A stretch of 64,000 bases of DNA from Planctomycetota bacterium. GTDB lineage: Bacteria; Planctomycetota; Phycisphaerae; UBA1845. The notes under the pieces are model-generated. The model made no database searches, had not been told where the DNA came from, and was given only the letters and a program-made list of their open reading frames with translations. Where the stretch lies: contig JAUWWQ010000020.1 of assembly GCA_030616775.1 (NCBI GenBank), forward strand, positions 1 through 64,000, read 5' to 3'. A program made the translations under genes and the position numbers. Positions 8,418-17,449 of the stretch are shown here, in pieces. Each line of letters opens with the position of its first letter. Position 1 is the stretch's first letter.

Positions 8418-9340
8418 AGTTCATGCCTCCTCTTCGTCATGTTGCCAACGCCATTCGGCGTGGAAATCCCCATTCGACTACCGCCAAGACCGGTCCGACG
8501 AACCACCTCGTCACCATACCAGAGCAGTGGAGATGTCGGGGACGGAATCCATGACGCCGACCTCGACGCAGGGAGCCTCGGGGTCTCCGGCGGCGAACCT
8601 CTACGTGGACTCCCCATACTAGATCCTGCGGCCGTGGCTGGGCGATGCTGTAGATCCGGCGGCTGCAGCGCGTGGCGAAGACGCTTGGCCACGAGCTCCA
8701 CGTTGGCGCCGGAGGTCTTACCCGTGAAGCCCTCACAGTGAGCGTCGTCGGCTGAATCTCCACATAGGGTGTCGACGGCCACGAGGGTGGCCAAAGAGCC
8801 CATGAAATCACGATGAGATCGTCCCCGACGGTACTCTGGTTCGCGCGGTGGATGTTTGAGATAACGGGTCACCTTCTCCACATCAGGATCGATGAGCAGG
8901 CTCGCTGTGTAGTACAGTAAATCGCGGGATCGGCGCAGGCACGCGCCACCGACCTTCTTGTCACCAAGCACCAGGTCGCAGATTCCCGCTTGACTGACGC
9001 CCGGCATGCCGATGCATACCAGGCTGTCAATCATCCAAGCAGTCAGTGTATCAAGTTGCTGACGGTGACGCCCAAACGGCAGACCGGTTGCCGCCACGGA
9101 TATGATCACGTTGCCTGGATCCAGAACCACCGCACAACCTCCCCCGCGGCGCCGAAGGATGGGCATGTTGTCCCTTTGGCAGGTGTCGAGATGCAGCTCC
9201 ACCTCTGGCCGACTGCCAGAACCGAGAACGGCCACCGTGTCGGCGAGCCGGTAGACTCGGACCCCCGTCTGCCCGTCGCGGCGCGCGGCTTCGATCAGAT
9301 CGTCATCGTACGTGTATGGGGGGTAGGTGCAATCGGCCAT
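8414..9340 (-). CDS. Lipoate-protein ligase / lipoyltransferase-like protein with C-terminal extension
   Basis: Residues about 1-225 are the BPL/LPL fold that attaches lipoate to E2 domains. PILRRRGGGCAVVLDPGN is the conserved Arg-Gly-Gly-Gly strand, and GDKKVGGACLRRSRDLLYY contains the lysine that binds lipoyl-AMP. This suits its place directly after lpd in a 2-oxoacid dehydrogenase operon. After about residue 225 (AKRLRHAL) some 80 residues rich in Arg, Pro and Ser follow without family similarity. Either the C-terminus is extended or an indel has removed the original stop. The stop now overlaps the next gene (GTGA), which favours a real extension. The ATG at 9340 is five bases downstream of the lpd stop codon. 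Confidence 0.8.
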   Translation of the reverse strand: MADCTYPPYTYDDDLIEAARRDGQTGVRVYRLADTVAVLGSGSRPEVELHLDTCQRDNMPILRRRGGGCAVVLDPGNVIISVAATGLPFGRHRQQLDTLTAWMIDSLVCIGMPGVSQAGICDLVLGDKKVGGACLRRSRDLLYYTASLLIDPDVEKVTRYLKHPPREPEYRRGRSHRDFMGSLATLVAVDTLCGDSADDAHCEGFTGKTSGANVELVAKRLRHALQPPDLQHRPATAAGSSMGSPRRGSPPETPRLPASRSASWIPSPTSPLLWYGDEVVRRTGLGGSRMGISTPNGVGNMTKRRHEL

Positions 9341-9344
9341 CAAA

Positions 9345-10760
9345 TCACCGTTTCACTGCGTGAACGTGGACTGCCGAGCCAGCCGCCACCTCGGTTGCCT
9401 CCATAATCGCTTCGGACAACGTCGGATGCGGATGGATCGTAACCATGAGGTCCTCCAACGTGGCCCCCATCTCCAAAGCGAGCGTGCCCTCGGCAATAAG
9501 TTCCGATGCATGCGCCCCCACCATTCCCACGCCTAAGACCAAGTGTGACTCGGGATCGGAAATGATCTTCACGAACCCGTCAGTTCGACCCATAGTGTGC
9601 GCCCGGCCCAAGGCCGAGAGCGGGAAGCGCCCAACGTTCACCTTGGTGCCTCGTAATGCGGCCTCGCGTTCAGTCATGCCGACCCAAGCCAACTCCGGAT
9701 CGGTGAATACAACCGCGGGAATGGCTTGATTGTCGAAGGCGGACGGCTGTCCAGCGATGACTTCGGCCACGACTTTGGCCTCGCGAATGGCCTTATGAGC
9801 CAAGGCCGGGCCCGGCGTGACGTCGCCGACGGCGTAAATATGGAGTACAGTCGTCCTTCCTTCGGGAGTGACCTCAATCAGCCCCTCCTCGTTGGGGGAA
9901 ATGCCTGCGGTCTCAAGTCCGAGATTATCTGTGTTGGGCTTGCGGCCGGTGGCCACGAGCACTTGACTGAACTCGTCCTTCTTCGTCTCGCCCTGATGCT
10001 CGATAGTGACGGCGAAGCCGGATGACGTCTGCTCTACACCGATCACACCGGACTCTGTTAAGATGGATTCGAACTTCTTCTCGCAGTTCTTGACGACTAC
10101 GTCAACCAGGTCGGAATCCGCACCGGCCAGGAGCCTGGGTAAAAACTCCACCATCGTCACCTTTGAGCCCAGGCCGGCATACACCAACCCGATTTCCAGT
10201 CCGATGTATCCGCCACCGACTACGAGCAGGCGATCGGGAACTTCGGGGATGCGCAGCGCCTCGGCTGACGACCAGACCGGCAGGTCGTAGGCCGGCGGTA
10301 ACTCGTTGATCTGCGAGCCGGTGGCGATGATGCACTCGCGGAAGTCAATCCCCGCCGTATCGGAGTTCTCGAGAATCAGTGAACGGGGACCATCGAACCG
10401 GGCTCGCCCGTGAATGACCTCGACACCGCGCTGTTTGAGGAGACCGTCGATGCCGCGGGTCAGGCCGTCAATGACGGACTCGGTCCACTGCCGCAGCGCA
10501 TCCGGGTCGATCCTCAGGTTCTCAAAGGTCAGCCCAGCCTTGGCGGCCTCCCGGGCGGTGGCAGCCAGTTCGACCAGGGTGATCAGCGCTTTGGAGGGGA
10601 TGCATCCCTCGAGCAAGCAGACTCCGCCGAGACGCTCGCGCTCTTCGATCAGGGTGACTTCCTTACCTAGATCGGCCGCCCGTAGGGCAGCGACATATCC
10701 GCCAGGCCCACCTCCGATGACCGCGACCTCGGTTTCCTGACGTAAGCTTCCGACGACCAT
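9345..10760 (-). CDS. lpd: Dihydrolipoyl dehydrogenase (E3)
   Basis: A 471-residue flavoprotein disulfide reductase. The FAD site GGGPGG lies at residues 16-21, and the redox-active pair is in GGVCLLEGCIPSK (Cys48, Cys53). An NAD site (VVGGGYIGLEIG) and the C-terminal HPHPTLSEA with the catalytic His are present. It reoxidises dihydrolipoyl groups of E2 with NAD+. AGGAGG stands eight bases before the ATG. It is fourth in the operon E1alpha-E1beta-E2-E3, so it should serve this complex. The length is normal. Confidence 0.95.
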   Translation of the reverse strand: MVVGSLRQETEVAVIGGGPGGYVAALRAADLGKEVTLIEERERLGGVCLLEGCIPSKALITLVELAATAREAAKAGLTFENLRIDPDALRQWTESVIDGLTRGIDGLLKQRGVEVIHGRARFDGPRSLILENSDTAGIDFRECIIATGSQINELPPAYDLPVWSSAEALRIPEVPDRLLVVGGGYIGLEIGLVYAGLGSKVTMVEFLPRLLAGADSDLVDVVVKNCEKKFESILTESGVIGVEQTSSGFAVTIEHQGETKKDEFSQVLVATGRKPNTDNLGLETAGISPNEEGLIEVTPEGRTTVLHIYAVGDVTPGPALAHKAIREAKVVAEVIAGQPSAFDNQAIPAVVFTDPELAWVGMTEREAALRGTKVNVGRFPLSALGRAHTMGRTDGFVKIISDPESHLVLGVGMVGAHASELIAEGTLALEMGATLEDLMVTIHPHPTLSEAIMEATEVAAGSAVHVHAVKR

Positions 10761-10806
10761 GATCGCACCTCCTGTTACGCTGCGAGATGTATGTCGCGCA
10801 CGAGGT

Positions 10807-12162
10807 CTACGTCTCGATCAGCAACGCGTTCGGGTCGGGCAGTCTACGGACGATCCCGCTGACAAACCGCGCGGCCTCCGCTCCGTCGGCGATGCGGTGA
10901 TCGAAGGCCAGAGTCAGCGGCAAAATCTTGCGAATCGCGATCTCTCCATCAACGACTACCGGCTTCTCCTGAACGCGCCCCATACCGAGAATCGCCACCT
11001 CGGGATAGTTAATTGTCGGTATCATTCCCGTGCCCCCGAGCGGGCCTATGTTAGTGATCGTGAACGTACCACCGCGCAAGTCCTCGACCGCCAGATTACC
11101 CTCGCGAGCCTTCGCGGCAGCCTCCTCGATCTCTGCTGAGATCTGCAGGATGCTCTTACGGTCGGTGTCCTGAATGACGGGAACGACCAGTCCGCGCTCC
11201 GTATCCACCGCGATGCCGATGTTGTAGTACTTCTTGTAGATGATCTCCTCGTTGAACGGATCGAGGCTGGCGTTGAACACAGGTGCGGCCTTGAGCCCGG
11301 CCGTCACTGCCTTGATGACGAATGACAGCAAGGTCATCTTGCCTCCCGGCTGCCCGGCGCGTCGTTCCTTCTCCCAGCGGCGGAGTTCCTCGAGCACCGT
11401 CACATCGACGTCGTCCATGTGAGCGACGTGGGGAACCAGGACCATCGACGTGACCATCTTCCGAGCCACCTTCCGCCGGATCGAGCGCAGCGGCTCCTTC
11501 TCCACCGGGCCCCACTGCGTGAAGTCGGGAAGGGGCTCCAAGTCGAGGAACGGAATCGCGTGGGCTGGTGGAGTCGCAACCTCGGCCTCCGCCCGCTCTT
11601 GGGGCTCTTCCGGCGGGGGCGGCACCGGGATCTCGGACGGTGCATCCGGTTGTTCGGCAAAGCGTTTCACGTCTTCAGGGGTCACCCGCCCGCCCGGTCC
11701 TGTCGGAGGAACATCCTGGATGTCAATGCTCATCTCGCGCGCGAGTCGGCGGGTGGCCGGGGCAGCGACAACGCGTCCCCACGACGCGGCGGGAGCGGCT
11801 GCGACCAGCGACCTGCCGCCGCCGTTTGACTTGGTGTCTCGAGCTACGGCTCGAGTGCTGGACGAGGCCTCTACCAGCAACGCCTCCGGCTCCTCGGCGA
11901 CACTCGACGTAACCACATCCGACTCCGTGGCATCATCAATAACAACTATGACATCCCCGACCAGGACGGTATCACCGACATTTCCGGTCAGCGAGACTAT
12001 CTTGCCAGTGCGTGGCGAAGGAATCGTAATCGCCGCTTTGTCGGTCTCGATATCCACGAGCGGTTCATCCTCTTGGATCGCGGCACCATCCTTGACATGC
12101 CACTTGAGGATCTCACCTTCGTGAACACCTTCGCCGAGATCGGGCAGTTTGAACTCGTACAT
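10807..12162 (-). CDS. pdhC: 2-oxoacid dehydrogenase E2 (dihydrolipoamide acyltransferase)
   Basis: A 451-residue E2. An N-terminal lipoyl domain carries the lysine at residue 42 (DIETDKAAI). A linker follows, then the E3-binding domain (AAPATRRLAREMSIDIQDV, about 135-175), a Pro/Glu-rich linker, and the acyltransferase domain ending in DHRIADG (about 421). The E2 core transfers the acyl group from lipoyl to CoA. The substrate is probably pyruvate, but branched-chain 2-oxoacids cannot be excluded from E2 alone. AGGAGAC precedes the ATG, nine bases after the E1beta stop. Confidence 0.93.
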   Translation of the reverse strand: MYEFKLPDLGEGVHEGEILKWHVKDGAAIQEDEPLVDIETDKAAITIPSPRTGKIVSLTGNVGDTVLVGDVIVVIDDATESDVVTSSVAEEPEALLVEASSSTRAVARDTKSNGGGRSLVAAAPAASWGRVVAAPATRRLAREMSIDIQDVPPTGPGGRVTPEDVKRFAEQPDAPSEIPVPPPPEEPQERAEAEVATPPAHAIPFLDLEPLPDFTQWGPVEKEPLRSIRRKVARKMVTSMVLVPHVAHMDDVDVTVLEELRRWEKERRAGQPGGKMTLLSFVIKAVTAGLKAAPVFNASLDPFNEEIIYKKYYNIGIAVDTERGLVVPVIQDTDRKSILQISAEIEEAAAKAREGNLAVEDLRGGTFTITNIGPLGGTGMIPTINYPEVAILGMGRVQEKPVVVDGEIAIRKILPLTLAFDHRIADGAEAARFVSGIVRRLPDPNALLIET

Positions 12163-12171
12163 GGTTGTCTC

Positions 12172-13152
12172 CTAGAAGTCGATGGTCTCCTCGATGGCCT
12201 GGCGAATCCGACCGTTCGTCGGGATGTACGCCGATTCCCGGCCAAAGTAGGGCGTAGCGACGTCGTAGCCGGTAACTCGCCTGACAGGCGCTTCCAGGTA
12301 CATCAGGGCCTTGTCATTGATCGTCGCGATGATCTCGGAGGATGGGCTGAACGACCGCGGAGCTTCCTGCACGACCACGCATCGTCCGGTCTTCTCTACC
12401 GAGGCGCTTATCGTGTCACCGTCCATCGGCGAGATCGTAAGCAGATCAATCAACTCGATGCTGATTCCGCGCTGGTCACGTACTTCTTCGACCGCCTGAA
12501 GCGTCGGGCGCATCACGGCCCCCCAGGAGACGACCGTCAGGTCGGTCCCTTCTTGCACGATTTGCGCCTTCCCAATCTCCATAACCTGCTCTTCCTCGCT
12601 GACCTCCTCCCGAAACGCTCGGTACGAACGTTTGGGCTCCATGAAGATGACCGGGTCGGGATCGCGAATGGCGGAGACCAGCAGGGCGCGAGCGTTGCTC
12701 GGAGTCGAGGGGATGACCACCTTTACGCCCGGCACGTGCCCGTAGGTAGCCTCGTGGCTTTCGGAATGGTGTTCCAGCGCTCGCACGCCGCCGCCGTAGG
12801 GCATGCGGACGACGAGGGGGACTGTGATCGCTCCCTGCGTCCGCGAGCGCAGGCGCGCCGCGTGACCTTCGAGCTGTCCAAACATCAAGTAGGAAAACCC
12901 GGAGAACTGCATCTCGGCCACAGGCCTGAGGCCGGCGATGGCCATGCCGATTGAGGTTCCCAGAATACCTGACTCGGCCAGAGGTGTGTCGATGACCCGC
13001 GCCTCGCCGTACTTCTCAAAGAGACCCTCGGTGACGCGGAACACTCCACCGTTGACGCCTATATCCTGCCCAAGTGCGACCACGCGATCGTCATTGGCCA
13101 TCTCCTGGTCAAGAGCCAAGTTGATCGCTTGCACCATATTCATCTTACGCAT
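12172..13152 (-). CDS. pdhB: 2-oxoacid dehydrogenase E1 beta subunit
   Basis: A 326-residue transketolase-like beta subunit that pairs with E1alpha to form the thiamine diphosphate site. Recognisable segments are VVALGQDIGVNGGVFRVTEG, TPLAESGILGTSIGMA, PYGGGVRALEHHSES and, at the C-terminal domain, VVSWGAVMRPTLQAVEEV. The ATG at 13152 lies inside the E1alpha stop region (ATGCGTAAG, 8-bp overlap) with AAGGAG upstream, so the two subunits are translationally coupled. A longer frame to 13272 has no family similarity. Confidence 0.94.
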   Translation of the reverse strand: MRKMNMVQAINLALDQEMANDDRVVALGQDIGVNGGVFRVTEGLFEKYGEARVIDTPLAESGILGTSIGMAIAGLRPVAEMQFSGFSYLMFGQLEGHAARLRSRTQGAITVPLVVRMPYGGGVRALEHHSESHEATYGHVPGVKVVIPSTPSNARALLVSAIRDPDPVIFMEPKRSYRAFREEVSEEEQVMEIGKAQIVQEGTDLTVVSWGAVMRPTLQAVEEVRDQRGISIELIDLLTISPMDGDTISASVEKTGRCVVVQEAPRSFSPSSEIIATINDKALMYLEAPVRRVTGYDVATPYFGRESAYIPTNGRIRQAIEETIDF

Positions 13153-14287
13153 CAGTAGACTCCTTGCGCAGCTCGTCGAGAAACTCGGCGCGCTGCTCCT
13201 CGATCCTCGGGACCTTGGTCCCAAAGACATGGTCGAATGGAGCGTCGGGCTTGAAATCCTTCCTAGCCTCAAAAGCCTTCACCGCATCCTCGATCTGCTG
13301 TTTGATCTCCGCGTCCAAATCAGCTTGCCGCTCGTCGTTCCATATACCCTTCGCTTCCAGGTAGCTCTTAAAACGGGACAACGGGTCACGTGCCTCCCAG
13401 GCCTGCAACTGTTCAGGCGGCTGGTATCTGCTCGGGTCGTCGGAGGTGGTGTGCATCATCAAGCGGTACGTGACCGCCTCAACGAACGTCGGGCCTCCCC
13501 CGGCGCGGGCACGATCGAGGGCGTCTTTCGTTACCTGGTACATGGCCAGGGCATCGTTGCCGTCCACTTGAATCCCTGGGATGTCGTAGGCGATTGCCTT
13601 CTGGGCCAACGTGCGCGAGTGCGTCTGTTTCTCGCGAGGCAAGGAGATCGCCCAGTGGTTGTTCGCACAGACGAACACCACCGGTACCTGCCACACGGAC
13701 GCAAAGTTAAGGGCCTCGTGGACATCGCCCTCAGATGTTGCCCCATCACCCAGGAAGCACACAACCGCGGAGTCCGTTTCGCCACGGATCTTCATCGCAT
13801 AGGCTATCCCGACGGCATGTAATGTTTGGGCGCCGATAATGATGGAGACTGGAAGGGTTCGTTCGCCACCCGGAAAGACACTCCCTTCCTCGTACCCGTT
13901 GTAGAGGAGGAAGCCGTTCTCGATAGGTTCGCCACGCATGAGGCGCCCACCCAATTCGCGGTAGGATCCTACAAACCAGTCTTTGTCCGTCATTGCCAGT
14001 ACCGGACCGCATGAGGCTGCCTCCTGCCCGGTGCACAAGGGAAGAGTCCCGATCCGGCCCTGCCGCTGCAGCTTGAGCAGGCGTTGGTCCACGGCACGAG
14101 CCAAGACCATCGCCCGGTACAGGCTGATGAGATCTTCGGTACTCAGATCCGGCTCGCGCTCGGCGTCCAGGTTCCCGTGCTCGTCGAGTATCTGGAGGTG
14201 AGAGATCTTGAATGTGCGCTCCCTCAAGTCGAGGGCATATGGTTGTTGCCGATCTACTGTATGCGGTTCACAGGTCTTCGCGATCAT
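13145..14287 (-). CDS. pdhA: 2-oxoacid dehydrogenase E1 alpha subunit (pyruvate dehydrogenase type)
   Basis: A 380-residue E1alpha. The thiamine diphosphate motif runs from GDGATSEGD (180-188) to NN (209-210). LPLCTGQEAASCGPVLAM and the phosphorylation-loop-like YRLMMHTTSDDPSRY are family features. It decarboxylates a 2-oxoacid and passes the acyl group to E2. The bacterial alpha/beta layout is shared by PDH and branched-chain enzymes; I favour pyruvate but with reservation. It is first in the operon, with GAGAGGAG before the ATG at 14287 and a strong promoter upstream. Confidence 0.93.
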   Translation of the reverse strand: MIAKTCEPHTVDRQQPYALDLRERTFKISHLQILDEHGNLDAEREPDLSTEDLISLYRAMVLARAVDQRLLKLQRQGRIGTLPLCTGQEAASCGPVLAMTDKDWFVGSYRELGGRLMRGEPIENGFLLYNGYEEGSVFPGGERTLPVSIIIGAQTLHAVGIAYAMKIRGETDSAVVCFLGDGATSEGDVHEALNFASVWQVPVVFVCANNHWAISLPREKQTHSRTLAQKAIAYDIPGIQVDGNDALAMYQVTKDALDRARAGGGPTFVEAVTYRLMMHTTSDDPSRYQPPEQLQAWEARDPLSRFKSYLEAKGIWNDERQADLDAEIKQQIEDAVKAFEARKDFKPDAPFDHVFGTKVPRIEEQRAEFLDELRKESTDA

Positions 14288-14535
14288 CCTGTTCTCCTCT
14301 CGCTATTCGGTCCTGCGTCAACGCCAAGCCCACGTTGCGGGGCCCGGGGCCTTACCGAGGCTCACGCTCTGACCCCCTGCCACGTGACGGGACGGCCACC
14401 ATCCGGCGCTCCACCTTACCGGGCGTCTGTGCATGTCCCGCCGAGCTCTGTTGTGTCACCAGACACTTGATCTCGCACGGGCGGGGGCTGGATTGAACCG
14501 CTCGGCGCATCGTAACTCTCCGCTCTATCCACCTC
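14288..14535 (-). other. Long leader of the pyruvate dehydrogenase operon
   Basis: About 240 bases separate the predicted transcription start (near 14529) from pdhA. The leader is GC-rich with runs of G and C that could fold, but I cannot match it to any known riboswitch. No small ORF in it is convincing. Confidence 0.4.
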
Positions 14536-14564
14536 ATTCTATTGGCGAGGGCTCATTTTGTCAA
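14536..14564 (-). promoter_or_regulatory. Sigma-70-type promoter of the pdh operon
   Basis: On the minus strand TTGACA (14564-14559) is followed after exactly 17 bases by TAGAAT (14541-14536), with A/T-rich sequence upstream of the -35. This is close to consensus and reads toward pdhA. Transcription would start near 14529. Confidence 0.7.
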
Positions 14565-14703
14565 TTAAATTGATAAAAACCGTCTAAATAGTTGCCTTGC
14601 GTCGTTCAGGGCCTAGAATCCCTACGAATGCGGCAGACTCGTCCCGCCTTGCCGGTCAGACGAACCGCTAGGTTGCCGGCCAGTTGGGCCTGGACCGTTA
14701 CGC

Positions 14704-14877
14704 GTGCGTACAAGGAGTGCAACATGCTGCAAGTTGGGTGCGAAGAAGTGCTCCAAGTGCGGGCCGGCCGAGGGCGCACCAGGGTGCTGCAAGATCTGCT
14801 CCTTCATCAAGTGGTTTCCCAGGGGCATCGTTGATCGAATGATTATCGGCAATGATGGTGAATCATGGACGTGGTGA
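14704..14877 (+). CDS. Possible small cysteine-rich protein
   Basis: In this frame the DNA encodes [20 protein letters not shown], then [14 protein letters not shown] and a short tail to a stop at 14875. That is seven cysteines within about 25 residues, in CC and C-x2-C arrangements like a small metal-binding knuckle. The nearest start is a GTG at 14704 without a clear ribosome site. A well-placed AAGGAG-ATG (14724) opens a different, cysteine-poor frame, so a one-base indel may have broken the true start. It overlaps the start of the DUF255 gene by 13 bases. I do not recognise the family. Confidence 0.35.
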   Translation: MRTRSATCCKLGAKKCSKCGPAEGAPGCCKICSFIKWFPRGIVDRMIIGNDGESWTW

Positions 14878-17189
14878 GAGGAACACGGGTCAGACGTCTC
14901 GCGGGACCGCTGCTCGTGGTCGTCGCCTTTTCCACAGGTGTGATGGCCGGTGACCGGCCGACGGAAGGTGGCAAGCACATGCGTACATCACGGAGCAACC
15001 CAAGCACGACTACCACGGCGCAGTCACGACCATCTCACATGAACAGGCTGGCCGGGGAGACCAGTCCGTATCTGCTCCAGCACGCCCACAACCCCGTCGA
15101 CTGGTATCCATGGGGCGAGGAGGCGCTGAGCCGGGCAAGGAGAGAAAACAAACCCATCTTCCTGTCGATCGGGTACTCCGCCTGTCACTGGTGCCACGTC
15201 ATGGAGCGGGAGTCTTTCGAGGATCCTGAAGTGGCGAAGATCCTGAACGCGAACTTCATATCCATCAAGGTCGACCGCGAGGAACGGCCCGACCTGGATG
15301 AGATTTACATGACGGCCGTGCAATTGATGACGGGAAGTGGCGGATGGCCGCTCAATGTGTTCATCACGCCTGAGCTGAAACCCTTCTACGGCGGGACGTA
15401 CTTCCCGCCCGGCGACCGTTACGGGCGTCCGGGGTTTCGAAAGTTGCTCGAGCGCATTGCCCAGACGTGGCGCGAGAACCATGAAGGGATTTCGCGCACT
15501 GCCGACGAGCTGACCCGCGCAATCAAGGACACGGTCGAACGCCACACCGCACCGGCAGATACCCTCGATGCGACCGTTTTGTCGCACGCGGCGCAGGAAC
15601 TCGAGCGGGTCTTCGACCCGGAGTGGGGCGGGTTTGGCCGGGCTCCGAAGTTTCCGCCCAGCGGCGCCATAGCGGTGCTGCTGCGACAGTATGCGCGCAC
15701 GGGCGAGAAGAAGCTGCTTCAGATGGCAACGACAACCCTCGACCGGATGGCGCACGGCGGCATGTACGACCACCTCGGCGGCGGGTTTCACCGCTACTCG
15801 ATCGACGATCGGTGGTTGGTGCCCCACTTCGAGAAGATGCTCTACGACAACGCGTTGCTCAGTAGAGTCTACCTGGAGGCCTGGCAGGTGACCGGCAAGG
15901 AGCTCTATCGCCGCGTGGCCACCGAGATCCTCGATTACGTGCTTCGAGACATGGCCGACCGTCGCGGCGGTTTTCATTCGGCCGAGGACGCCGACAGCGA
16001 AGGAGAAGAGGGCGAGTTCTATGTCTGGAACCCGGATCAGATCGAGGCAGTTCTCGGCAATGACGATGGGGCTTTCTTCTGCGAATTCTACGGCGTGACC
16101 AAGGCAGGCAACTTCGAGGGCCGGAGCATTCTGCACGTCCCGCGAGAGCCCTCCGAGTTCGCACGTGAGAAAGGAATCTCACCGAACGAGATGGAGGAGC
16201 GCCTGGCGCGGCTGCGCCGCAAGCTGCGCGAAGCGCGCGATGTGCGTGTCCGGCCGGGCAAGGACGATAAGGTCATTGCAGCTTGGAACGGTATGATGAT
16301 CTCGGCTTTTGCACGTGGCTACCAGGTTCTGGGGGAGGAGCGCTTCCTGAAGGCGGCGGAAAAGGCCGCGGACTTCGTGTTGACCGCGATGGTCCACGAC
16401 GGTGGTCTTCTGCGCACCTATCGCGCCAAGGGCGACGCGGGCGAGTGTGGCACGAGCAAGCTCCCAGCATACCTCGATGACTATGCCGAGATGGCGAACG
16501 CCTTGATCGACTTGTACGAGGCCACCTTCGATCTGCGCTGGCTGGAGGCCGCGGACCGGCTTGTCTGCAGGATGGTGGCAGATTTCTGGGACGAACAGAA
16601 CGGTGGGTTTTTCTATACTGCCGTGGTCCACGAGGATCTTCTCGTGCGGACGAAGCCGTATTACGATGGCGCCGTGCCGTCCGGCAATTCCACGGCGACG
16701 CTCGTGCTACTCAGGTTGTCGGGACTCCTCGACAATGCTGCGTACGGCGTGAAGGCGCAGCTGGTTTTCACATCCACGCAGGGCATGATGCTTGCCCAAC
16801 CGAGGGGATACCTGAACCTACTGTGCGCGGCCGACTTCTTCCTCCATCCGAGTTGGGAGATCGCCATCGCAGGCAAACGAGGCAGCGCTGATACACGACG
16901 ATTCCTTGAGCTCATCCACGGCCGGTTCATCCCGAACAAGGTTCTGGCCCAAGTGGAACCGGCCGCACCCGGATCGAAAGCAGTCGAGGAGCGCATTCCC
17001 CTGCTTCGTTACAAAGGGATGATCTCAGGCAAGACGACGGTCTACCTATGCAGGAATTACAAGTGCAAGCTGCCCGTGACTGACCCCGCTGCACTCATGA
17101 AGATGTTGGACAGACCGAACGCAATATTTCAGACAATCGGTAGGTCACCTCGGGTCGAGACGTCCGGACTGGGTCACAGTGATCCTTGA
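14865..17189 (+). CDS. DUF255 thioredoxin-domain protein (YyaL / SPATA20 family)
   Basis: A 774-residue protein, slightly longer than usual because of an N-terminal hydrophobic leader and a Thr/Ser-rich stretch (residues 1-58). The DUF255 thioredoxin-like domain starts at [20 protein letters not shown] and has a CHWCHVM motif. A large (alpha/alpha)6-barrel domain follows, similar to glycoside hydrolase or epimerase folds ([15 protein letters not shown]). The family is widespread and its reaction is not established. The leader suggests possible export. MNRLAGE at 15042 is a possible internal start for a cytoplasmic form. Confidence 0.88.
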   Translation: MDVVRGTRVRRLAGPLLVVVAFSTGVMAGDRPTEGGKHMRTSRSNPSTTTTAQSRPSHMNRLAGETSPYLLQHAHNPVDWYPWGEEALSRARRENKPIFLSIGYSACHWCHVMERESFEDPEVAKILNANFISIKVDREERPDLDEIYMTAVQLMTGSGGWPLNVFITPELKPFYGGTYFPPGDRYGRPGFRKLLERIAQTWRENHEGISRTADELTRAIKDTVERHTAPADTLDATVLSHAAQELERVFDPEWGGFGRAPKFPPSGAIAVLLRQYARTGEKKLLQMATTTLDRMAHGGMYDHLGGGFHRYSIDDRWLVPHFEKMLYDNALLSRVYLEAWQVTGKELYRRVATEILDYVLRDMADRRGGFHSAEDADSEGEEGEFYVWNPDQIEAVLGNDDGAFFCEFYGVTKAGNFEGRSILHVPREPSEFAREKGISPNEMEERLARLRRKLREARDVRVRPGKDDKVIAAWNGMMISAFARGYQVLGEERFLKAAEKAADFVLTAMVHDGGLLRTYRAKGDAGECGTSKLPAYLDDYAEMANALIDLYEATFDLRWLEAADRLVCRMVADFWDEQNGGFFYTAVVHEDLLVRTKPYYDGAVPSGNSTATLVLLRLSGLLDNAAYGVKAQLVFTSTQGMMLAQPRGYLNLLCAADFFLHPSWEIAIAGKRGSADTRRFLELIHGRFIPNKVLAQVEPAAPGSKAVEERIPLLRYKGMISGKTTVYLCRNYKCKLPVTDPAALMKMLDRPNAIFQTIGRSPRVETSGLGHSDP

Positions 17190-17195
17190 GTACCA

Positions 17196-17324
17196 ATGAA
17201 GATGCACGACATCTTTGTGGAGATGCTTGGCGAAGGTTCGCTGGTTCTCGGGCAAACGGTGGCGTGTCTGCTGCTTGGTTTCCTGGTGGCTGGGGTGCTG
17301 TCGGCGCGTGTCTCAGTTGAGTGA
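17196..17324 (+). pseudogene. N-terminal fragment of a membrane permease
   Basis: A 42-codon ORF encodes MHDIFVEMLGEGSLVLGQTV followed by ACLLLGFLVAGVLSARVSVE and a stop. It resembles the first transmembrane helix of the YraQ/DUF318-type predicted permeases (LLLGFLVAGLL). Those are normally over 300 residues with eight helices. The rest is absent, so I read it as a truncation. The next gene (ptsI) begins 125 bases later. Confidence 0.4.
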
Positions 17325-17449
17325 GAGCGAAAAGGCGTTTTTGGGCTTCGTGGCGACAGTGAAGAGAAGGTAGCCGTTTTCGTGGTAGCTGTGAGTCTCA
17401 AGAACCGGTCTTTGAAATCTCCTCGAACGTATAGGGAGGGGGCCGGCCC

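Noticed and set aside
14460-14535. Possible tRNA near the pdh promoter (a GGATTGAACC-like stretch)
   Set aside because: I could not build acceptor, anticodon and T stems around it; the match to a T-loop is by chance.
15024-16136. Minus-strand ORF of 370 codons
   Set aside because: Shadow of the DUF255 gene; no start site or family.
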